The notes below the pieces were generated by a model. That model searched no databases. It was given only the letters and a program-made list of their open reading frames with translations, and was not told the origin of the DNA. DNA of 64,000 bases from Massilia sp. 9I (GTDB lineage Bacteria > Pseudomonadota > Gammaproteobacteria > Burkholderiales > Burkholderiaceae_D): contig NZ_LR733275.1 in NCBI RefSeq assembly GCF_902506415.1, forward strand, positions 4,001,856 to 4,065,855, written 5' to 3'. How positions within the stretch are numbered: position 1 is the first letter of the stretch; every line of letters begins with the position of its first letter. The position numbers and the translations under genes were made by a program. This document shows positions 25,518 to 34,874 of the stretch, one piece after another.

Positions 25518-27643
25518 TGCACCATGCGCGCGTACTGCGTGAAGTTCTCCGCGCTCAGCGCATGCTGGTACAGGAAGCCCTGGTAGATGAAGCAGCCGGC
25601 GTCCGACAGAAACTGGCGCTGGCCGGGCGTCTCGACGCCTTCCGCGATCACCTGCAGGCCCAGGCTGTCGCCCAGCGCGATGATGGAGCGGACGATCGAG
25701 GCGTCGTTCTGGTCGGTCAGCACGTCGCGCATGAAGGACTGGTCGATCTTGAGCTGGTCGAGCGGCAGCTTGCGCAGGTAGGCCAGACTCGAGTAGCCGG
25801 TGCCGAAATCGTCGAGCGAGAAGCTGATGCCGCGCTGCTTGAGCATGCCCATGGTGCGCGCGGTCTGGGTGAAGTCGCTCACCACCAGGCTCTCGGTCAG
25901 TTCGAGCTTCAGGCTCGAAGGCTGCACGCCGGTCTCTTCGAACACGCCCTGCAGCATCGGCACGAAATCCGGTTCGATGAACTGGCTGGCGCTGACGTTG
26001 ACCGACAGCGTCAGCCCGGCCATGTCGGGCCAGCGCTGCCAGCGCGCCAGTTCGGCGCAGGCGGTGCGCAGTACCCAGCGGCCGATGTCGATGATCAGGC
26101 CGCTCTCTTCGGCGGCGTGGATGAACTCCGCCGGATACAGCAGGCGGCCGTCCGGCAGGCGCCAGCGCAGCAGCGCCTCGGCGCCGATCACGCGGCTGCT
26201 GCGGTCGAGCTGCGGCTGGTAGTGCAGCACGAACTCGTTCTCGCGCAGCGCGCGCCGCATCGCGGCTTCCAGCTCGGCGCGCGCCGACCACGCGGCCTGC
26301 ACCGCCGGGTCGTGGAAGCGGTAGGTGTTGCGCCCGCAGGCCTTGGCCTGGTACATCGCGGCGTCGGCCTGGCGCAGTGTCGATTCGACCGTGTCGACCG
26401 TGCCGCACATGGTCGTCACGCCGACGCTGACCGACACCGAATACATCATCTCGGCCAGCTGGAAGGGCGCGGCCATCGCCGCCACCACTTTCGCGGCGAC
26501 GGTCTCGGCCTGGGCCGCCGCGCCTTCGCGCGTGTCTTCCACCGGCTGGATCAGGATCACGAACTCGTCGCCGCCCAGGCGCGCCACCATGTCGGCTTCG
26601 CGTACGCAGTGCTCGAAGCGGCGCGCCACCGCCTGCAGCAGCAGGTCGCCGGCGGCGTGGCCCTGCGAATCGTTCAGGTACTTGAAGTTGTCGAGGTCGC
26701 AGAACATCAGGGCCCCGCACTTGCGCGTGCGCGCGCTGCCCAGCAGGGCGCGGCGCAGGTGGTCGAGCAGGCTGGCGCGGTTGGGCAGGTCGGTCAGCGC
26801 ATCGAAGAAGGCGAGCCGGTAGATCTTGGCTTCGTTGTGCTTGCGCTCGCTGATGTCCGTGCCGATCACCAGGATCTTTTGCAACGCGCCGGATTCGCGG
26901 TCGGCCGCCAGCAGGGTCCAGCGGGTGTCGGTCTCGATACAGACGCCGTCGCGCCGCAGGTGGCACAGCTCACCGCTCCATTCGCCGTTGGCGAGCGTGG
27001 TCTCGTAGGCGGCTTGGTAGGCCGGCATATTCTCGCATAGCAACTCGGAGAACTTCCTGCCGCGCGCCTCGGAGGCGCTCCAGCCGTACAGTCGCTCGGC
27101 GCCGTTGTTCCAGTAAATGATGCGCGAATTCAGGTCCATCGCGATGATGGCGTCGCGCGCCTGCTGCAGGTATGAAGCCTGTTCGTGGACCAGCATATTG
27201 GCGTTGCGCAGCTGGGTATAGTCGAACAGGATACCTTCCAGGATCTTGCCGGCCGCCTGGGGCGGGGACGAGCCTTGTTCGTAAACCCACTTGAGTTCGC
27301 CGTTGGCGCAGCGGATGCGGTAGGTAAGCTGGAAGGAGCGGCCCTGCTGCACCGCCATGGCGACGCCGCGCTCGACGGCGTTGCGATCGTCGGGATGGAT
27401 GATGGCTGCAAAGCTGATCCCGGGCCGCGCCAGAAAGGCGGCAGCCGGGTAGCCTGTCAGCTTTTCGATGCCGCTGCTGACATATTCCATCGTCCAGTCA
27501 CCGTCGTTGCGGCAACGATAGGCGGCTCCGGGCATGTTCTGGAGCAGCAGATCGAGCGACAAGGCGTGGGCGTCACCAGGCTGTCCCTCAGTGACACAGG
27601 CCCCCGTATCAGCAGGCGATTGCGGTCCGTCAAGGGCACTCAT
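25514..27643 (-). CDS. PAS-PAS-GGDEF-EAL c-di-GMP signalling protein
   Basis: A 709-residue cytoplasmic protein with no membrane segment. PAS domain 1 covers about residues 30-145, PAS 2 about 150-275, and the diguanylate cyclase domain about 285-445, with an intact GGDEF at 357-361. The phosphodiesterase domain covers about 460-700 with intact EAL (488-490, in EALLRW) and the DDFGTGYSSL and KIDQSFM metal/catalytic segments. Both catalytic domains look competent, so either or both activities could be set by PAS ligand binding. The gene is single with its own upstream region and shares its stop bases with the convergent cupin gene. Signal unknown. Confidence 0.93.
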   Translation of the reverse strand: MSALDGPQSPADTGACVTEGQPGDAHALSLDLLLQNMPGAAYRCRNDGDWTMEYVSSGIEKLTGYPAAAFLARPGISFAAIIHPDDRNAVERGVAMAVQQGRSFQLTYRIRCANGELKWVYEQGSSPPQAAGKILEGILFDYTQLRNANMLVHEQASYLQQARDAIIAMDLNSRIIYWNNGAERLYGWSASEARGRKFSELLCENMPAYQAAYETTLANGEWSGELCHLRRDGVCIETDTRWTLLAADRESGALQKILVIGTDISERKHNEAKIYRLAFFDALTDLPNRASLLDHLRRALLGSARTRKCGALMFCDLDNFKYLNDSQGHAAGDLLLQAVARRFEHCVREADMVARLGGDEFVILIQPVEDTREGAAAQAETVAAKVVAAMAAPFQLAEMMYSVSVSVGVTTMCGTVDTVESTLRQADAAMYQAKACGRNTYRFHDPAVQAAWSARAELEAAMRRALRENEFVLHYQPQLDRSSRVIGAEALLRWRLPDGRLLYPAEFIHAAEESGLIIDIGRWVLRTACAELARWQRWPDMAGLTLSVNVSASQFIEPDFVPMLQGVFEETGVQPSSLKLELTESLVVSDFTQTARTMGMLKQRGISFSLDDFGTGYSSLAYLRKLPLDQLKIDQSFMRDVLTDQNDASIVRSIIALGDSLGLQVIAEGVETPGQRQFLSDAGCFIYQGFLYQHALSAENFTQYARMVH

Positions 27644-27820
27644 CGGGCCTCTCGAAGTGGTCTGAGTTGCGTATATATTTAGTTATGCGACGCTGGTAAC
27701 TATCCTAACGCAAAAACGCACCGTATTGACGCAGTTCGATTGAAATCCGAAAAGGAATGTTGTAACGGGGCAGTGCCCGTAGAGAAAGCGCGCCGCCGGG
27801 CAGCGACGCGCAGAGGAGAA
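27644..27820. other. Spacer between the GGDEF-EAL and glutaryl-CoA dehydrogenase genes
   Basis: A 177-bp gap that should hold the promoter of the GGDEF-EAL gene. An AT-rich patch (about 27670-27690, with TATATATTTAG) is the likely -10 area. No clear -35, operator or terminator could be assigned. Confidence 0.4.
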
Positions 27821-29005
27821 TCAGAACGCGGCGATGCCGGTCTGGGCACGGCCGAGGATCAGCGCGTGGATGTCGTGGGTGCCTTCATAGGTGTTGACCA
27901 CCTCGAGGTTGACCATGTGACGCACGATGCCGAACTCGTCCGAGATGCCATTGCCGCCGAGCATATCGCGTGCGGTGCGGGCAACATCCAGCGCCTTGCC
28001 GCAGGAGTTGCGCTTCATGATCGAGGTGATCTCGACCGCGGCGGTGCCTTCGTCCTTCATGCGGCCCAGGCGTAGGCAGCCCTGCAGGCCGAGGGTGATC
28101 TCGGTCTGCATGTCGGCCAGCTTCTTTTGCACCAGCTGGTTGGCGGCGAGTGGCTTGCCGAACTGCTTGCGGTCCAGCACATACTGGCGTGCGGTGTGCC
28201 AGCAGGCTTCGGCCGCGCCCAGCGCGCCCCAGGCGATGCCGTAGCGCGCCGAGTTCAGGCAGGTGAACGGGCCCTTCAGGCCGCGCACTTCCGGGAAGGC
28301 GTTCTCTTCCGGGCAGAACACTTCGTCCATGACGATTTCGCCGGTGACCGAGGCGCGCAGGCCGAACTTGCCGTGGATCGCGGGAGCGGAGAGGCCCTTC
28401 CAGCCTTTTTCGAGCACGAAGCCGCGGATCGCGCCTTCGTCGTCCTTGGCCCAGACCACGAACACGTCGGCGACCGGCGAGTTGGTGATCCACATCTTGG
28501 AGCCGCTCAGGCTGTAGCCGCCCTCGACCTTGCGTGCGCGGGTGACCATCGAGCCCGGGTCGGAGCCGTGGTTCGGCTCGGTCAGGCCGAAGCAGCCGAT
28601 CCATTCGCCGGTGGCCAGTTTCGGCAGGTATTTCTGCTTGGTCGCTTCGTTGCCGAACTCGTAGATCGGCACCATCACCAGCGAGGATTGCACGCTCATC
28701 ATCGAGCGGTAGCCGGAGTCGACGCGCTCGACTTCGCGCGCGATCAGGCCGTAGGCGACGTAATTCATGCCGGGGCCGCCGTACTGTTCCGGAATGGTCG
28801 GACCGAGCAGGCCGAGTTCGCCCATCTCGCGGAAGATCTCGATGTCCATGCGCTCGTGGCGGAAGGCCTCGAGGATGCGCGGCTGCAGCTTGTCCTGGCA
28901 GTAAGCGGCCGCGGCATCGCGCACCATGCGTTCGTCGTCGGTCAGCTGGCTGTTCAGCAGCAGCGGGTCGTCCCAGTGGAAGGCTGCTTTACGGGAGTGG
29001 CTCAT
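27821..29005 (-). CDS. gcdH: Glutaryl-CoA dehydrogenase
   Basis: A 394-residue flavoprotein acyl-CoA dehydrogenase. The FAD/substrate segments [16 protein letters not shown] and [18 protein letters not shown] and the C-terminal [20 protein letters not shown] are those of glutaryl-CoA dehydrogenase, with the catalytic base Glu in YEGTHD. It oxidises and decarboxylates glutaryl-CoA to crotonyl-CoA in lysine and tryptophan breakdown, passing electrons to ETF. The start at 29005 follows AGGA seven bases away, and a longer frame upstream lacks any conserved sequence. No other pathway genes flank it. Confidence 0.95.
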   Translation of the reverse strand: MSHSRKAAFHWDDPLLLNSQLTDDERMVRDAAAAYCQDKLQPRILEAFRHERMDIEIFREMGELGLLGPTIPEQYGGPGMNYVAYGLIAREVERVDSGYRSMMSVQSSLVMVPIYEFGNEATKQKYLPKLATGEWIGCFGLTEPNHGSDPGSMVTRARKVEGGYSLSGSKMWITNSPVADVFVVWAKDDEGAIRGFVLEKGWKGLSAPAIHGKFGLRASVTGEIVMDEVFCPEENAFPEVRGLKGPFTCLNSARYGIAWGALGAAEACWHTARQYVLDRKQFGKPLAANQLVQKKLADMQTEITLGLQGCLRLGRMKDEGTAAVEITSIMKRNSCGKALDVARTARDMLGGNGISDEFGIVRHMVNLEVVNTYEGTHDIHALILGRAQTGIAAF

Positions 29006-29156
29006 GGATCTTCCTGTCTCGATAGGTTCTTGGTAAAAGCGCGTGCCCGTCCCTGGGCCCCGCCATAGCCTGACCATTATAGAAATGCCGCGCCACCGCA
29101 TCTTTTGAATCTGCGACAGGCATTTTCATTTTTGACCGGCCGGCAAGGCGCCGATT

Positions 29157-30125
29157 TTATTGTGTAAATGATACAGCGTCGGCCAGGCCGGCGCTGCGCA
29201 GGCGCAGCATGTCGCGCGTGGGGGCCGAGCCGAAATGGCGCGCGTATTCGCGGCTGAACTGCGAGGGGCTGGCGTAGCCGACGCGCTGGCAGGCCAGGCC
29301 GGCATCCATGCCTGTCGACAACATCAGGCGGCGCGCTTCCTGCAAGCGCAGGGTTTTCTGGAATTGCAGCGGGCTCATCGAGGTGAGCGACTTGAAGTGC
29401 TCGTGCAGCGACGAGGGGCTCATGTGCGCCAGCTGGGCCATATCGTCGATGCGGATCGGCTGGTCGTAGTTGCGGCGGATCCAGTCAACGACACGCCCGA
29501 TGCGGTGCGACTCGACGCGGCCGAGCTGGGCCAGCCGGGCGCCGAAGGGGCCGCGCAGCAGGCGCAGCACGATCTCGTCGATGGCCAGCGGCGCCAGCAG
29601 GGCCGCTTCCTCCGGCTGGCCGGCCAGGGCCATCAGGCGGGCGGCGGCGTCGACGATGGCTTCGCCCGCCTGGGCTACGTAGATGGCGCGTTTGTCCGGT
29701 ACGGCCGGCACGCCGTCCGGGTAGGCCTTCAGGATCAGTTCCGCCAGGCGCGCCTGGTCGAAGTCGAGCCGGAAGGACAGGTAGGGCGCGGCCACGCTGG
29801 CCTGCCGGATCATGGCGGCGATCGGCAGGTCGAGCGAGAAGATCATCATGCGCGAGGGATCGTACTCGTAAGACTCGTCGCCCAACATGACGGTCTTGGC
29901 GCCCTGCGCCACAATGCAGAGGGCAGGGCGGTGCAGGCCGTGCACCAGTTCCGCGCTGGTGGTGGAAGCGCGGATCGCGTGCACGCCCGGGATACAGGTC
30001 TCGAAGGAACCGTCCTGCGGCGCATTGGCGACCAGCAGCCGCGCCAGCCGCGCGAGCGCGGGCAGGGCGGACTGCGTGGCCGGCTGGGCGCCGGCAAGGA
30101 TGGGCAATTGGTCAGGTGAGTTCAT
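29157..30125 (-). CDS. AraC-family transcriptional regulator (AraC_N type)
   Basis: A 322-residue regulator with an N-terminal AraC_N cupin-like domain (about residues 35-185, including LCIVAQGAKTVMLGDESYEYDP) and two C-terminal helix-turn-helix motifs (about 215-315: IDDMAQLAHMSPSSLHEHFKSLTSMSPLQFQK, interrupted by the recognition helices, and RVGYASPSQFSREY). It lies 41 bases downstream of the SDR gene on the same strand. This AraC type is often paired with an SDR or alcohol dehydrogenase it activates. The ATG at 30125 fits family length better than a GTG at 30170. Confidence 0.9.
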   Translation of the reverse strand: MNSPDQLPILAGAQPATQSALPALARLARLLVANAPQDGSFETCIPGVHAIRASTTSAELVHGLHRPALCIVAQGAKTVMLGDESYEYDPSRMMIFSLDLPIAAMIRQASVAAPYLSFRLDFDQARLAELILKAYPDGVPAVPDKRAIYVAQAGEAIVDAAARLMALAGQPEEAALLAPLAIDEIVLRLLRGPFGARLAQLGRVESHRIGRVVDWIRRNYDQPIRIDDMAQLAHMSPSSLHEHFKSLTSMSPLQFQKTLRLQEARRLMLSTGMDAGLACQRVGYASPSQFSREYARHFGSAPTRDMLRLRSAGLADAVSFTQ

Positions 30126-30166
30126 GGCCTTGTCAAAAGGCAGGATACACCAGGCGCTCGCGCCGT

Positions 30167-31003
30167 TCACGCCTCATGGTCGGTCGAACGCGACAGCTCC
30201 GCCATCCCGTTCAACGAGCTGAAGCGTGCATCGAGTTCCGCATTGGCCATGGCGACGGCATCGCTGCCGGCCAGGAATTGCTTCGGCGGATTCTCCATGC
30301 CGGCCAGGCGGACCACGACGGCGGCCAGTTTCACCGGATCGCCCAGCTGCTTGCCGTGGTAGGCGCCGTAAGCGTTCTCGACCGTGCCGTGGGCGGCATA
30401 GTCCTCGATCACTTTCTGGCCGTAGCGGACCGAGCTCTGGTCGAGGAAATCGGTGCGGAAGAAGCCGGGCTCGACCGTGGTGATATTGATGCCGAACTTG
30501 GCCAGCTCCAGCGCCAGCGAAGAGGACAGGCCTTCGATCGCATACTTGGTGGCGCAGTAGACCGAGGCGCCGTCGAAGCCGGTCAGGCCCGCGATCGAGC
30601 TGATGTTGATGACGTGGCCTGCGCGCTGGCTGCGCAGGACCGGCAGGGCGGCGCGCAGCACGTGCATGACGCCGAACACGTTGACCTGGAACTGCTGCTC
30701 GATTTCCTGGGGCGACAGTTCTTCGAAGTTGCCCAGCAGCCCGTAGGCGGCGTTGTTGACGAGCACGTCGATGCGGCCGAAGCGCGCCACTGCGGCCTGG
30801 ATGGCGGCCGGGGCCTGTGCCTCGCGCGAAACGTCGAGCTCGACCAGCGCGACCTGGGCCGGATCGGCTGCCGCGAAGGCGGCTTTCAGTTGTTCCAGAT
30901 TGCGCCCCGCTGCAACGACGCGGTCGCCGCTGGCGATGGCTGCGTGGGCGATTTCTGCGCCGATGCCGCGGCCGGCGCCGGTGATGAACCAGACTTTGGA
31001 CAT
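30167..31003 (-). CDS. Classical short-chain dehydrogenase/reductase
   Basis: A 278-residue classical SDR. It has the cofactor motif TGAGRGIG at residues 8-15, NNAAYGL, the catalytic serine in INISSIAGL, and the YxxxK pair in YCATKYAIEGL. The AGRN segment after the second strand suggests NADP(H) preference. Substrate unknown. The start at 31003 is preceded by GGAGAAG, but an in-frame ATG at 31018 overlaps that Shine-Dalgarno sequence. The leader can fold so that this sequence is paired (31005-31054). The AraC gene follows closely and is probably its activator. Confidence 0.9.
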   Translation of the reverse strand: MSKVWFITGAGRGIGAEIAHAAIASGDRVVAAGRNLEQLKAAFAAADPAQVALVELDVSREAQAPAAIQAAVARFGRIDVLVNNAAYGLLGNFEELSPQEIEQQFQVNVFGVMHVLRAALPVLRSQRAGHVINISSIAGLTGFDGASVYCATKYAIEGLSSSLALELAKFGINITTVEPGFFRTDFLDQSSVRYGQKVIEDYAAHGTVENAYGAYHGKQLGDPVKLAAVVVRLAGMENPPKQFLAGSDAVAMANAELDARFSSLNGMAELSRSTDHEA

Positions 31004-31004
31004 G

Positions 31005-31054
31005 ATTCTCTTCTCCATGTTGTGCCGCATAAGCGGCGTTAAGGTGAAGAGAAT
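31005..31054 (-). promoter_or_regulatory. Candidate SD-sequestering leader hairpin of the SDR gene
   Basis: In the minus-strand leader, ATTCTCTTC (31046-31054) pairs perfectly with GAAGAGAAT (31005-31013). One A-A mismatch is then followed by two more C-G pairs, so the GGAGAAGAG ribosome-binding site lies in the stem. The loop holds a smaller hairpin, GCCGC-TTAT-GCGGC. Translation may thus be conditional, for example by temperature or a binding factor. This is inferred from sequence complementarity only. Confidence 0.45.
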
Positions 31055-31135
31055 GGTAGGACGCGGGATGCGCCGGGACTTGCCTGAAAATCCGGACAAC
31101 TGGCGCGATCGTCGCCAGCTGCATTCTGGCCGGCT

Positions 31136-31639
31136 TTAGCCCGTTTGACCGAATCGTCCGCCGTGGAACAGCAGCGCCGGCTGTGGGTGCACCGCGCATT
31201 CCTCGACTTCGCCCACGAAGATGACGTGGTCGCCTTCCGGATAGCGGCTGCGGTTATGGCATTCGAACCAGGCCGAGACGCCTTTCAGGATCGGCTGGCC
31301 GGTGCGTGACAGTTCGTACTCGACGCCCTCGAATGGATTGTCGGTGCGGCGCGAGAAGCGCATCGCCAGTTCCTCCTGGCCGGCGCCCAGGACGTTGATG
31401 ACGTAGTGGGAGTTGCCGCTGAAGATGGGCAGGCTGTTGGCGCCGGCGCCCAGGCTCCACAGGACGAGCGGAGGCTCGAGCGAGACCGAGTTGAAGGAAC
31501 TGGCGGTCAGCCCGCGGAAACTGCCGTCGGCAAGGCGCGTGGTGATGACAGTGACACCGGTGGCGAATTGCGACAAAGCGTGGCGAAAATGCGCCGAATC
31601 GAAACCGCGCGTCGTGGCGCGGGGAGCACGTGTATTCAT
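31136..31639 (-). CDS. Flavin reductase-like FMN-binding oxidoreductase
   Basis: A 167-residue protein of the flavin reductase/HpaC-like family (split-barrel FMN-binding). Recognisable are FATGVTVITT near residue 25, GLTASSFNSVSLEPPLVLWSL at about 43-63 (the FMN phosphate loop region) and GDHVIFVGEVEE near residue 140. These proteins supply reduced flavin to a partner monooxygenase or reduce flavin-linked substrates. No partner oxygenase lies nearby. I started at the ATG at 31639, where homology begins. The Shine-Dalgarno sequence is weak. Confidence 0.87.
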   Translation of the reverse strand: MNTRAPRATTRGFDSAHFRHALSQFATGVTVITTRLADGSFRGLTASSFNSVSLEPPLVLWSLGAGANSLPIFSGNSHYVINVLGAGQEELAMRFSRRTDNPFEGVEYELSRTGQPILKGVSAWFECHNRSRYPEGDHVIFVGEVEECAVHPQPALLFHGGRFGQTG

Positions 31640-31763
31640 TGGACCGCCATTATGCCACTGTCGGGCGTCCCGCCGGTTCCGCATCCCGCGTGCACTGCAC
31701 AAAACCCGGCTTTGCGTTACATTAAGAACTATCAAAACTGACGAAATGTCAAAGGTGGATGCA

Positions 31764-32303
31764 ATGAGTGAGCAAAGCGGGAGCGAGGTAGCCATCCTGG
31801 GCGGCGGATGCTTCTGGTGCCTGGAAGCGGTCTACCTGGAGGCGCGCGGCGTGACGCGCGTGGAATCGGGCTACATGGGCGGCCACGTCGACAAGCCAAG
31901 CTACGAGCAAGTGTGCGCGGGCACTACCGGCCACGCGGAGGTGGTGCGTCTGGAGTTCGATCCGTCGGTGATCAGCTACCGCGACATCCTCGAGATCTTC
32001 TTCACGATCCACGACCCAACCACGCAGGACCGCCAGGGCAACGACGTCGGTCCGCAATACCGCTCCGTGATCTTCACCACCTCGCCGGAACAGGAAGCGA
32101 CCGCGCGCAAGGTGATGGCCGAAATGGCGGCGGTGTGGGATGCGCCGATCGTGACCCAGCTCTTGCCGCAGGAGACCTGGTACAAGGCTGAAGACTATCA
32201 CCAGAACTATTTCGCGCAGCATCCGCTGCAGGGATATTGCGCTTTCGTGGTGGCGCCGAAGGTGGCGAAGTTTCGCAAGACCTTTACGGAGCGCTTGAAG
32301 TAG
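31764..32303 (+). CDS. msrA: Peptide methionine sulfoxide reductase MsrA
   Basis: A 179-residue enzyme that reduces methionine-S-sulfoxide. The catalytic motif GCFWCLE places Cys16 as nucleophile and a second cysteine at 19. The GYMGG, YEQVCAGTTGHAEVV and HDPTTQDRQGNDVGPQYRS blocks are standard for the family. AGGTGG lies five bases before the ATG at 31764, which I prefer to the ATG at 31746. MsrB is not adjacent. Its stop codon forms part of a hairpin shared with the convergent methyltransferase gene. Confidence 0.96.
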   Translation: MSEQSGSEVAILGGGCFWCLEAVYLEARGVTRVESGYMGGHVDKPSYEQVCAGTTGHAEVVRLEFDPSVISYRDILEIFFTIHDPTTQDRQGNDVGPQYRSVIFTTSPEQEATARKVMAEMAAVWDAPIVTQLLPQETWYKAEDYHQNYFAQHPLQGYCAFVVAPKVAKFRKTFTERLK

Positions 32304-32337
32304 GGGTGATCTGCTCCACTGGACCAGATCACCCCTA
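32301..32337. terminator. Bidirectional hairpin containing both stop codons
   Basis: A perfect 13-bp stem (TAGGGGTGATCTG with its complement at 32325-32337) closes an 11-base loop. The base of the stem is the msrA stop TAG on one side and the Cfa-type gene stop (CTA on the plus strand) on the other. No long T-run follows, so termination would depend on the stem or act as roadblock/3'-end protection for both transcripts. Confidence 0.6.
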
Positions 32338-33555
32338 CGGGTACATGTAGCGCCGCGACCACGGCAACTGCTCCACATCCCCCTCCGCCTTCCCGCACAC
32401 GATCTGGTACAGATTGATCCTGCCATGCGCGAAGGCATACGCGCAGCCAGCCAGGTAGACGTGCCAGATGCGGAAACGCTTCTCGTCCGTCAACGTCCGG
32501 ATGCGCTCCGCATTGCTCTCGAAATTGTCGGTCCAGATGGCGCAGGTCTTCGCGTAGTGGCGCCGCAGGTTTTCCACGTCGCGCACTTCCAGCCCGCCTT
32601 CCTGCATGGCCCGCACCACGGTCGACAGGTGGGCCAGTTCGCCGTGGGGAAAGACGTACTGGTCGATGAATTCGCCGCCGCCGTAGGGCGTGGCGCCGTT
32701 GTCGACGTTCGTGGTGGTGATCCCGTGGTTCATCACCACGCCGCCCGGAGCGAGCAGGCGGTTCACGCGTGAAAAATACTCGGACAGGTGCTGCACGCCC
32801 ACGTGCTCGAACATGCCGACACTGGTGATGCGGTCGAACTGGCCGTCGACGTCGCGGTAGTCCTGCAGGAGGATCTCGATTTGCCCCTGCAGGCCGGCGC
32901 GTTCGACCCGCTCGCGCGCCAACGCAGCCTGGTTCTCGGACAGCGTGACGCCGACGCAACGCGCTCCAAAATGCTGTGCGGCGCGCAGCACCAGCGCGCC
33001 CCAGCCGCAGCCGATATCGAGTAGCGCCTGGCCGGGCCGCAGGTCGATCTTGCGCAGGATGTGGTCGATCTTCTTCTGCTGCGCCGTGGCGAGATCTTCG
33101 TCGCCGTTCTCGAAATAGGCGCAGGAATACACCATGCCCGGGTCGAGCCAGGCGGCGTAGAAATCGTTGGAGACGTCGTAGTGGTAGCGGATCGCCTCGG
33201 CGTCGGTGTGGCGCGTGTGCGGCGCGGCGCGGCGCAGCACCTCGCCCAGGCGGCTGCGCCCCTTGTCGAGGCTTGCGGCGAGGGCATTGCCGACGCTGAT
33301 GATGTCGGCGGCGCGCCCCTTGATGTCGATCTCGCCCTCGACGTAGGCCTTGCCGAGGTTGTACAGCGAGGGAGAGCGCAGGTAGCGCAGGGCGGAGCGG
33401 TCGGGGACGCGGATGGTCACGCGCGGCGACTCGGACGAAAACTCGAGTTGCCGCCCGTCCCAGAGTTCGACCCGCAAGGGCAGGGAAAGCTTGTCACGCA
33501 GGCCTTCGCGCCAGGCCGACAGCATCATCTGTTCGAACACGCTCACCTCCGGCAT
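32335..33555 (-). CDS. Cyclopropane-fatty-acyl-phospholipid synthase family methyltransferase
   Basis: A 406-residue S-adenosylmethionine-dependent enzyme. An N-terminal lipid-interacting part (about residues 1-110, with VEGEIDIKG) is followed by the methyltransferase core with LDIGCGWGALVLRAA and the Cfa-typical YSCAYFENGDEDL, TSVGMFEHVG and GGEFIDQYVFPHGEL segments. Such enzymes transfer a methylene group to unsaturated acyl chains of membrane phospholipids. The start at 33555 is 37 bases after the hemerythrin-PdxH stop and has a poor ribosome-binding site, so it is probably co-transcribed. Whether it makes cyclopropane or another methylated fatty acid cannot be told. Confidence 0.9.
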   Translation of the reverse strand: MPEVSVFEQMMLSAWREGLRDKLSLPLRVELWDGRQLEFSSESPRVTIRVPDRSALRYLRSPSLYNLGKAYVEGEIDIKGRAADIISVGNALAASLDKGRSRLGEVLRRAAPHTRHTDAEAIRYHYDVSNDFYAAWLDPGMVYSCAYFENGDEDLATAQQKKIDHILRKIDLRPGQALLDIGCGWGALVLRAAQHFGARCVGVTLSENQAALARERVERAGLQGQIEILLQDYRDVDGQFDRITSVGMFEHVGVQHLSEYFSRVNRLLAPGGVVMNHGITTTNVDNGATPYGGGEFIDQYVFPHGELAHLSTVVRAMQEGGLEVRDVENLRRHYAKTCAIWTDNFESNAERIRTLTDEKRFRIWHVYLAGCAYAFAHGRINLYQIVCGKAEGDVEQLPWSRRYMYP

Positions 33556-33592
33556 CGCCGGCCGGCGTGCGCCAGCGAGGCGCCGCGGCCGC

Positions 33593-34786
33593 TCAGGGTT
33601 GCAGGCGCAGGCGCGTCCAGCTGCCGTCTTCCTGCCGCTCGTAGACGATGCGGTCGTGGAAGCGGGAGCGGCGCCCCTGCCAGAATTCCAGGCGTTCGGG
33701 CACGAGGCGGAAACCGCCCCAGTTATCCGGTCGCGCTGGATTGTCACCGGCCTGCCGTGCCACGGCTTCGTAATTCTGTTCCAGCTCGGCACGGCTGCCG
33801 ATGGGAGCGCTCTGGTGCGAGGCGATGGCCGAAAGCCGGCTCTTCAGTGGCCGGCTGCGGAAATACCGGTCGCTTTCCTCGCTCGCGGTGCGCTCAACTC
33901 TTCCTTCGATGCGAACCTGGCGTTCGAGTTCGCTCCAAAAGAATAACAGAGCAGCATATTGATTATCCTCTAACTCTTGGCCTTTGCGGCTGTCGTAGTT
34001 GGTGTACCAGGTGAATCCGCGTTCGTCGAACTGCTTGACCAGCACGATGCGCGAGCTGGGGCGGCCGTTGGCGGCCACCGTGGCCACCGACATGGCGTTC
34101 GGCTCGTTCACCTCGGCCTTGAGCGCCTGCTCGAACCACTGCGTGAACTGCAGCATCGGGTCGTCCATCACGTCGGTCTCGTTCAGGCTGGCCTGCCCGT
34201 AGTCCTTGCGCAGGTCGGCCACCGCCTGGCCGATCGCCGCTGGCGCCGGCTCGGCGCCGATGCCGCGGCGGCGCTGCATGGCCTGGCCCAGCTGCGCCAT
34301 CTGTTCCGGACTGAACAGGCGCAGCGCCATCGGCGCCATCGTGCCTTCCTCGCGCTCCATGTGGGACAAGTAGCGCTGGCTGAAGCGCTGCACCGCGCTG
34401 GCCGACAGCACCGCCGACTGGCCTTCTGCAATCGCTGTCAATTGTTCATGCAAGTCCTGCCACAGTGCGTCCATGTCCTTGTGGTCCTGCAGGATCACCG
34501 GCGCCAGCGCCTGCAGCGTGGCCGCGTCCTCGCCCTGGGCAACGGCGCGCAGCATCGGGATCAGGTCCTGTTCCTCGTCGTCGTGGTGCAGGTGGGCCGC
34601 CTTCTCGAAGTAGTTCAGGACCGCGCGCGCGGCCTGGCGCGCCTGCTCGTCGGCGCCGAATTCCGGCAGGTGGGCGAGCAGCTTGTCGAGGGTCGCCAGC
34701 TGCTTGCGGATGCGTCCGTGGCAGTGCTTGAGGACGGCGATCGGCTGGTCGAAATCGGGGGCGGTGTCGTGGAGGAGTTGAGTCAT
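33593..34786 (-). CDS. pdxH: Hemerythrin-like (HHE)-pyridoxamine 5'-phosphate oxidase fusion
   Basis: A 397-residue single reading frame. Residues about 15-155 form a hemerythrin-like four-helix domain with the di-iron pattern H...HxxxE...H...HxxxE: His23, His68 with Glu72, His102, and His142 with Glu146. Residues about 188-397 are a complete PdxH: the FMN-binding RIVLVK, the [21 protein letters not shown] and YFRSRP blocks, and the RLQP C terminus. PdxH oxidises pyridoxine/pyridoxamine phosphate to pyridoxal phosphate, consuming O2 and releasing H2O2. PdxH is normally a stand-alone protein of about 215 residues. The added domain could bind or sense O2 or deal with peroxide, which is hypothesis. 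It is followed by the Cfa-type gene. Confidence 0.92.
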   Translation of the reverse strand: MTQLLHDTAPDFDQPIAVLKHCHGRIRKQLATLDKLLAHLPEFGADEQARQAARAVLNYFEKAAHLHHDDEEQDLIPMLRAVAQGEDAATLQALAPVILQDHKDMDALWQDLHEQLTAIAEGQSAVLSASAVQRFSQRYLSHMEREEGTMAPMALRLFSPEQMAQLGQAMQRRRGIGAEPAPAAIGQAVADLRKDYGQASLNETDVMDDPMLQFTQWFEQALKAEVNEPNAMSVATVAANGRPSSRIVLVKQFDERGFTWYTNYDSRKGQELEDNQYAALLFFWSELERQVRIEGRVERTASEESDRYFRSRPLKSRLSAIASHQSAPIGSRAELEQNYEAVARQAGDNPARPDNWGGFRLVPERLEFWQGRRSRFHDRIVYERQEDGSWTRLRLQP

Positions 34787-34874
34787 TGGCGTTTTGTTGA
34801 CACACGAGAAGAATTTGATTGACGAGAAGTTATTTTAGTGCAGTTACGAAACGAAGGTCCGTTAAAATGGCGGG

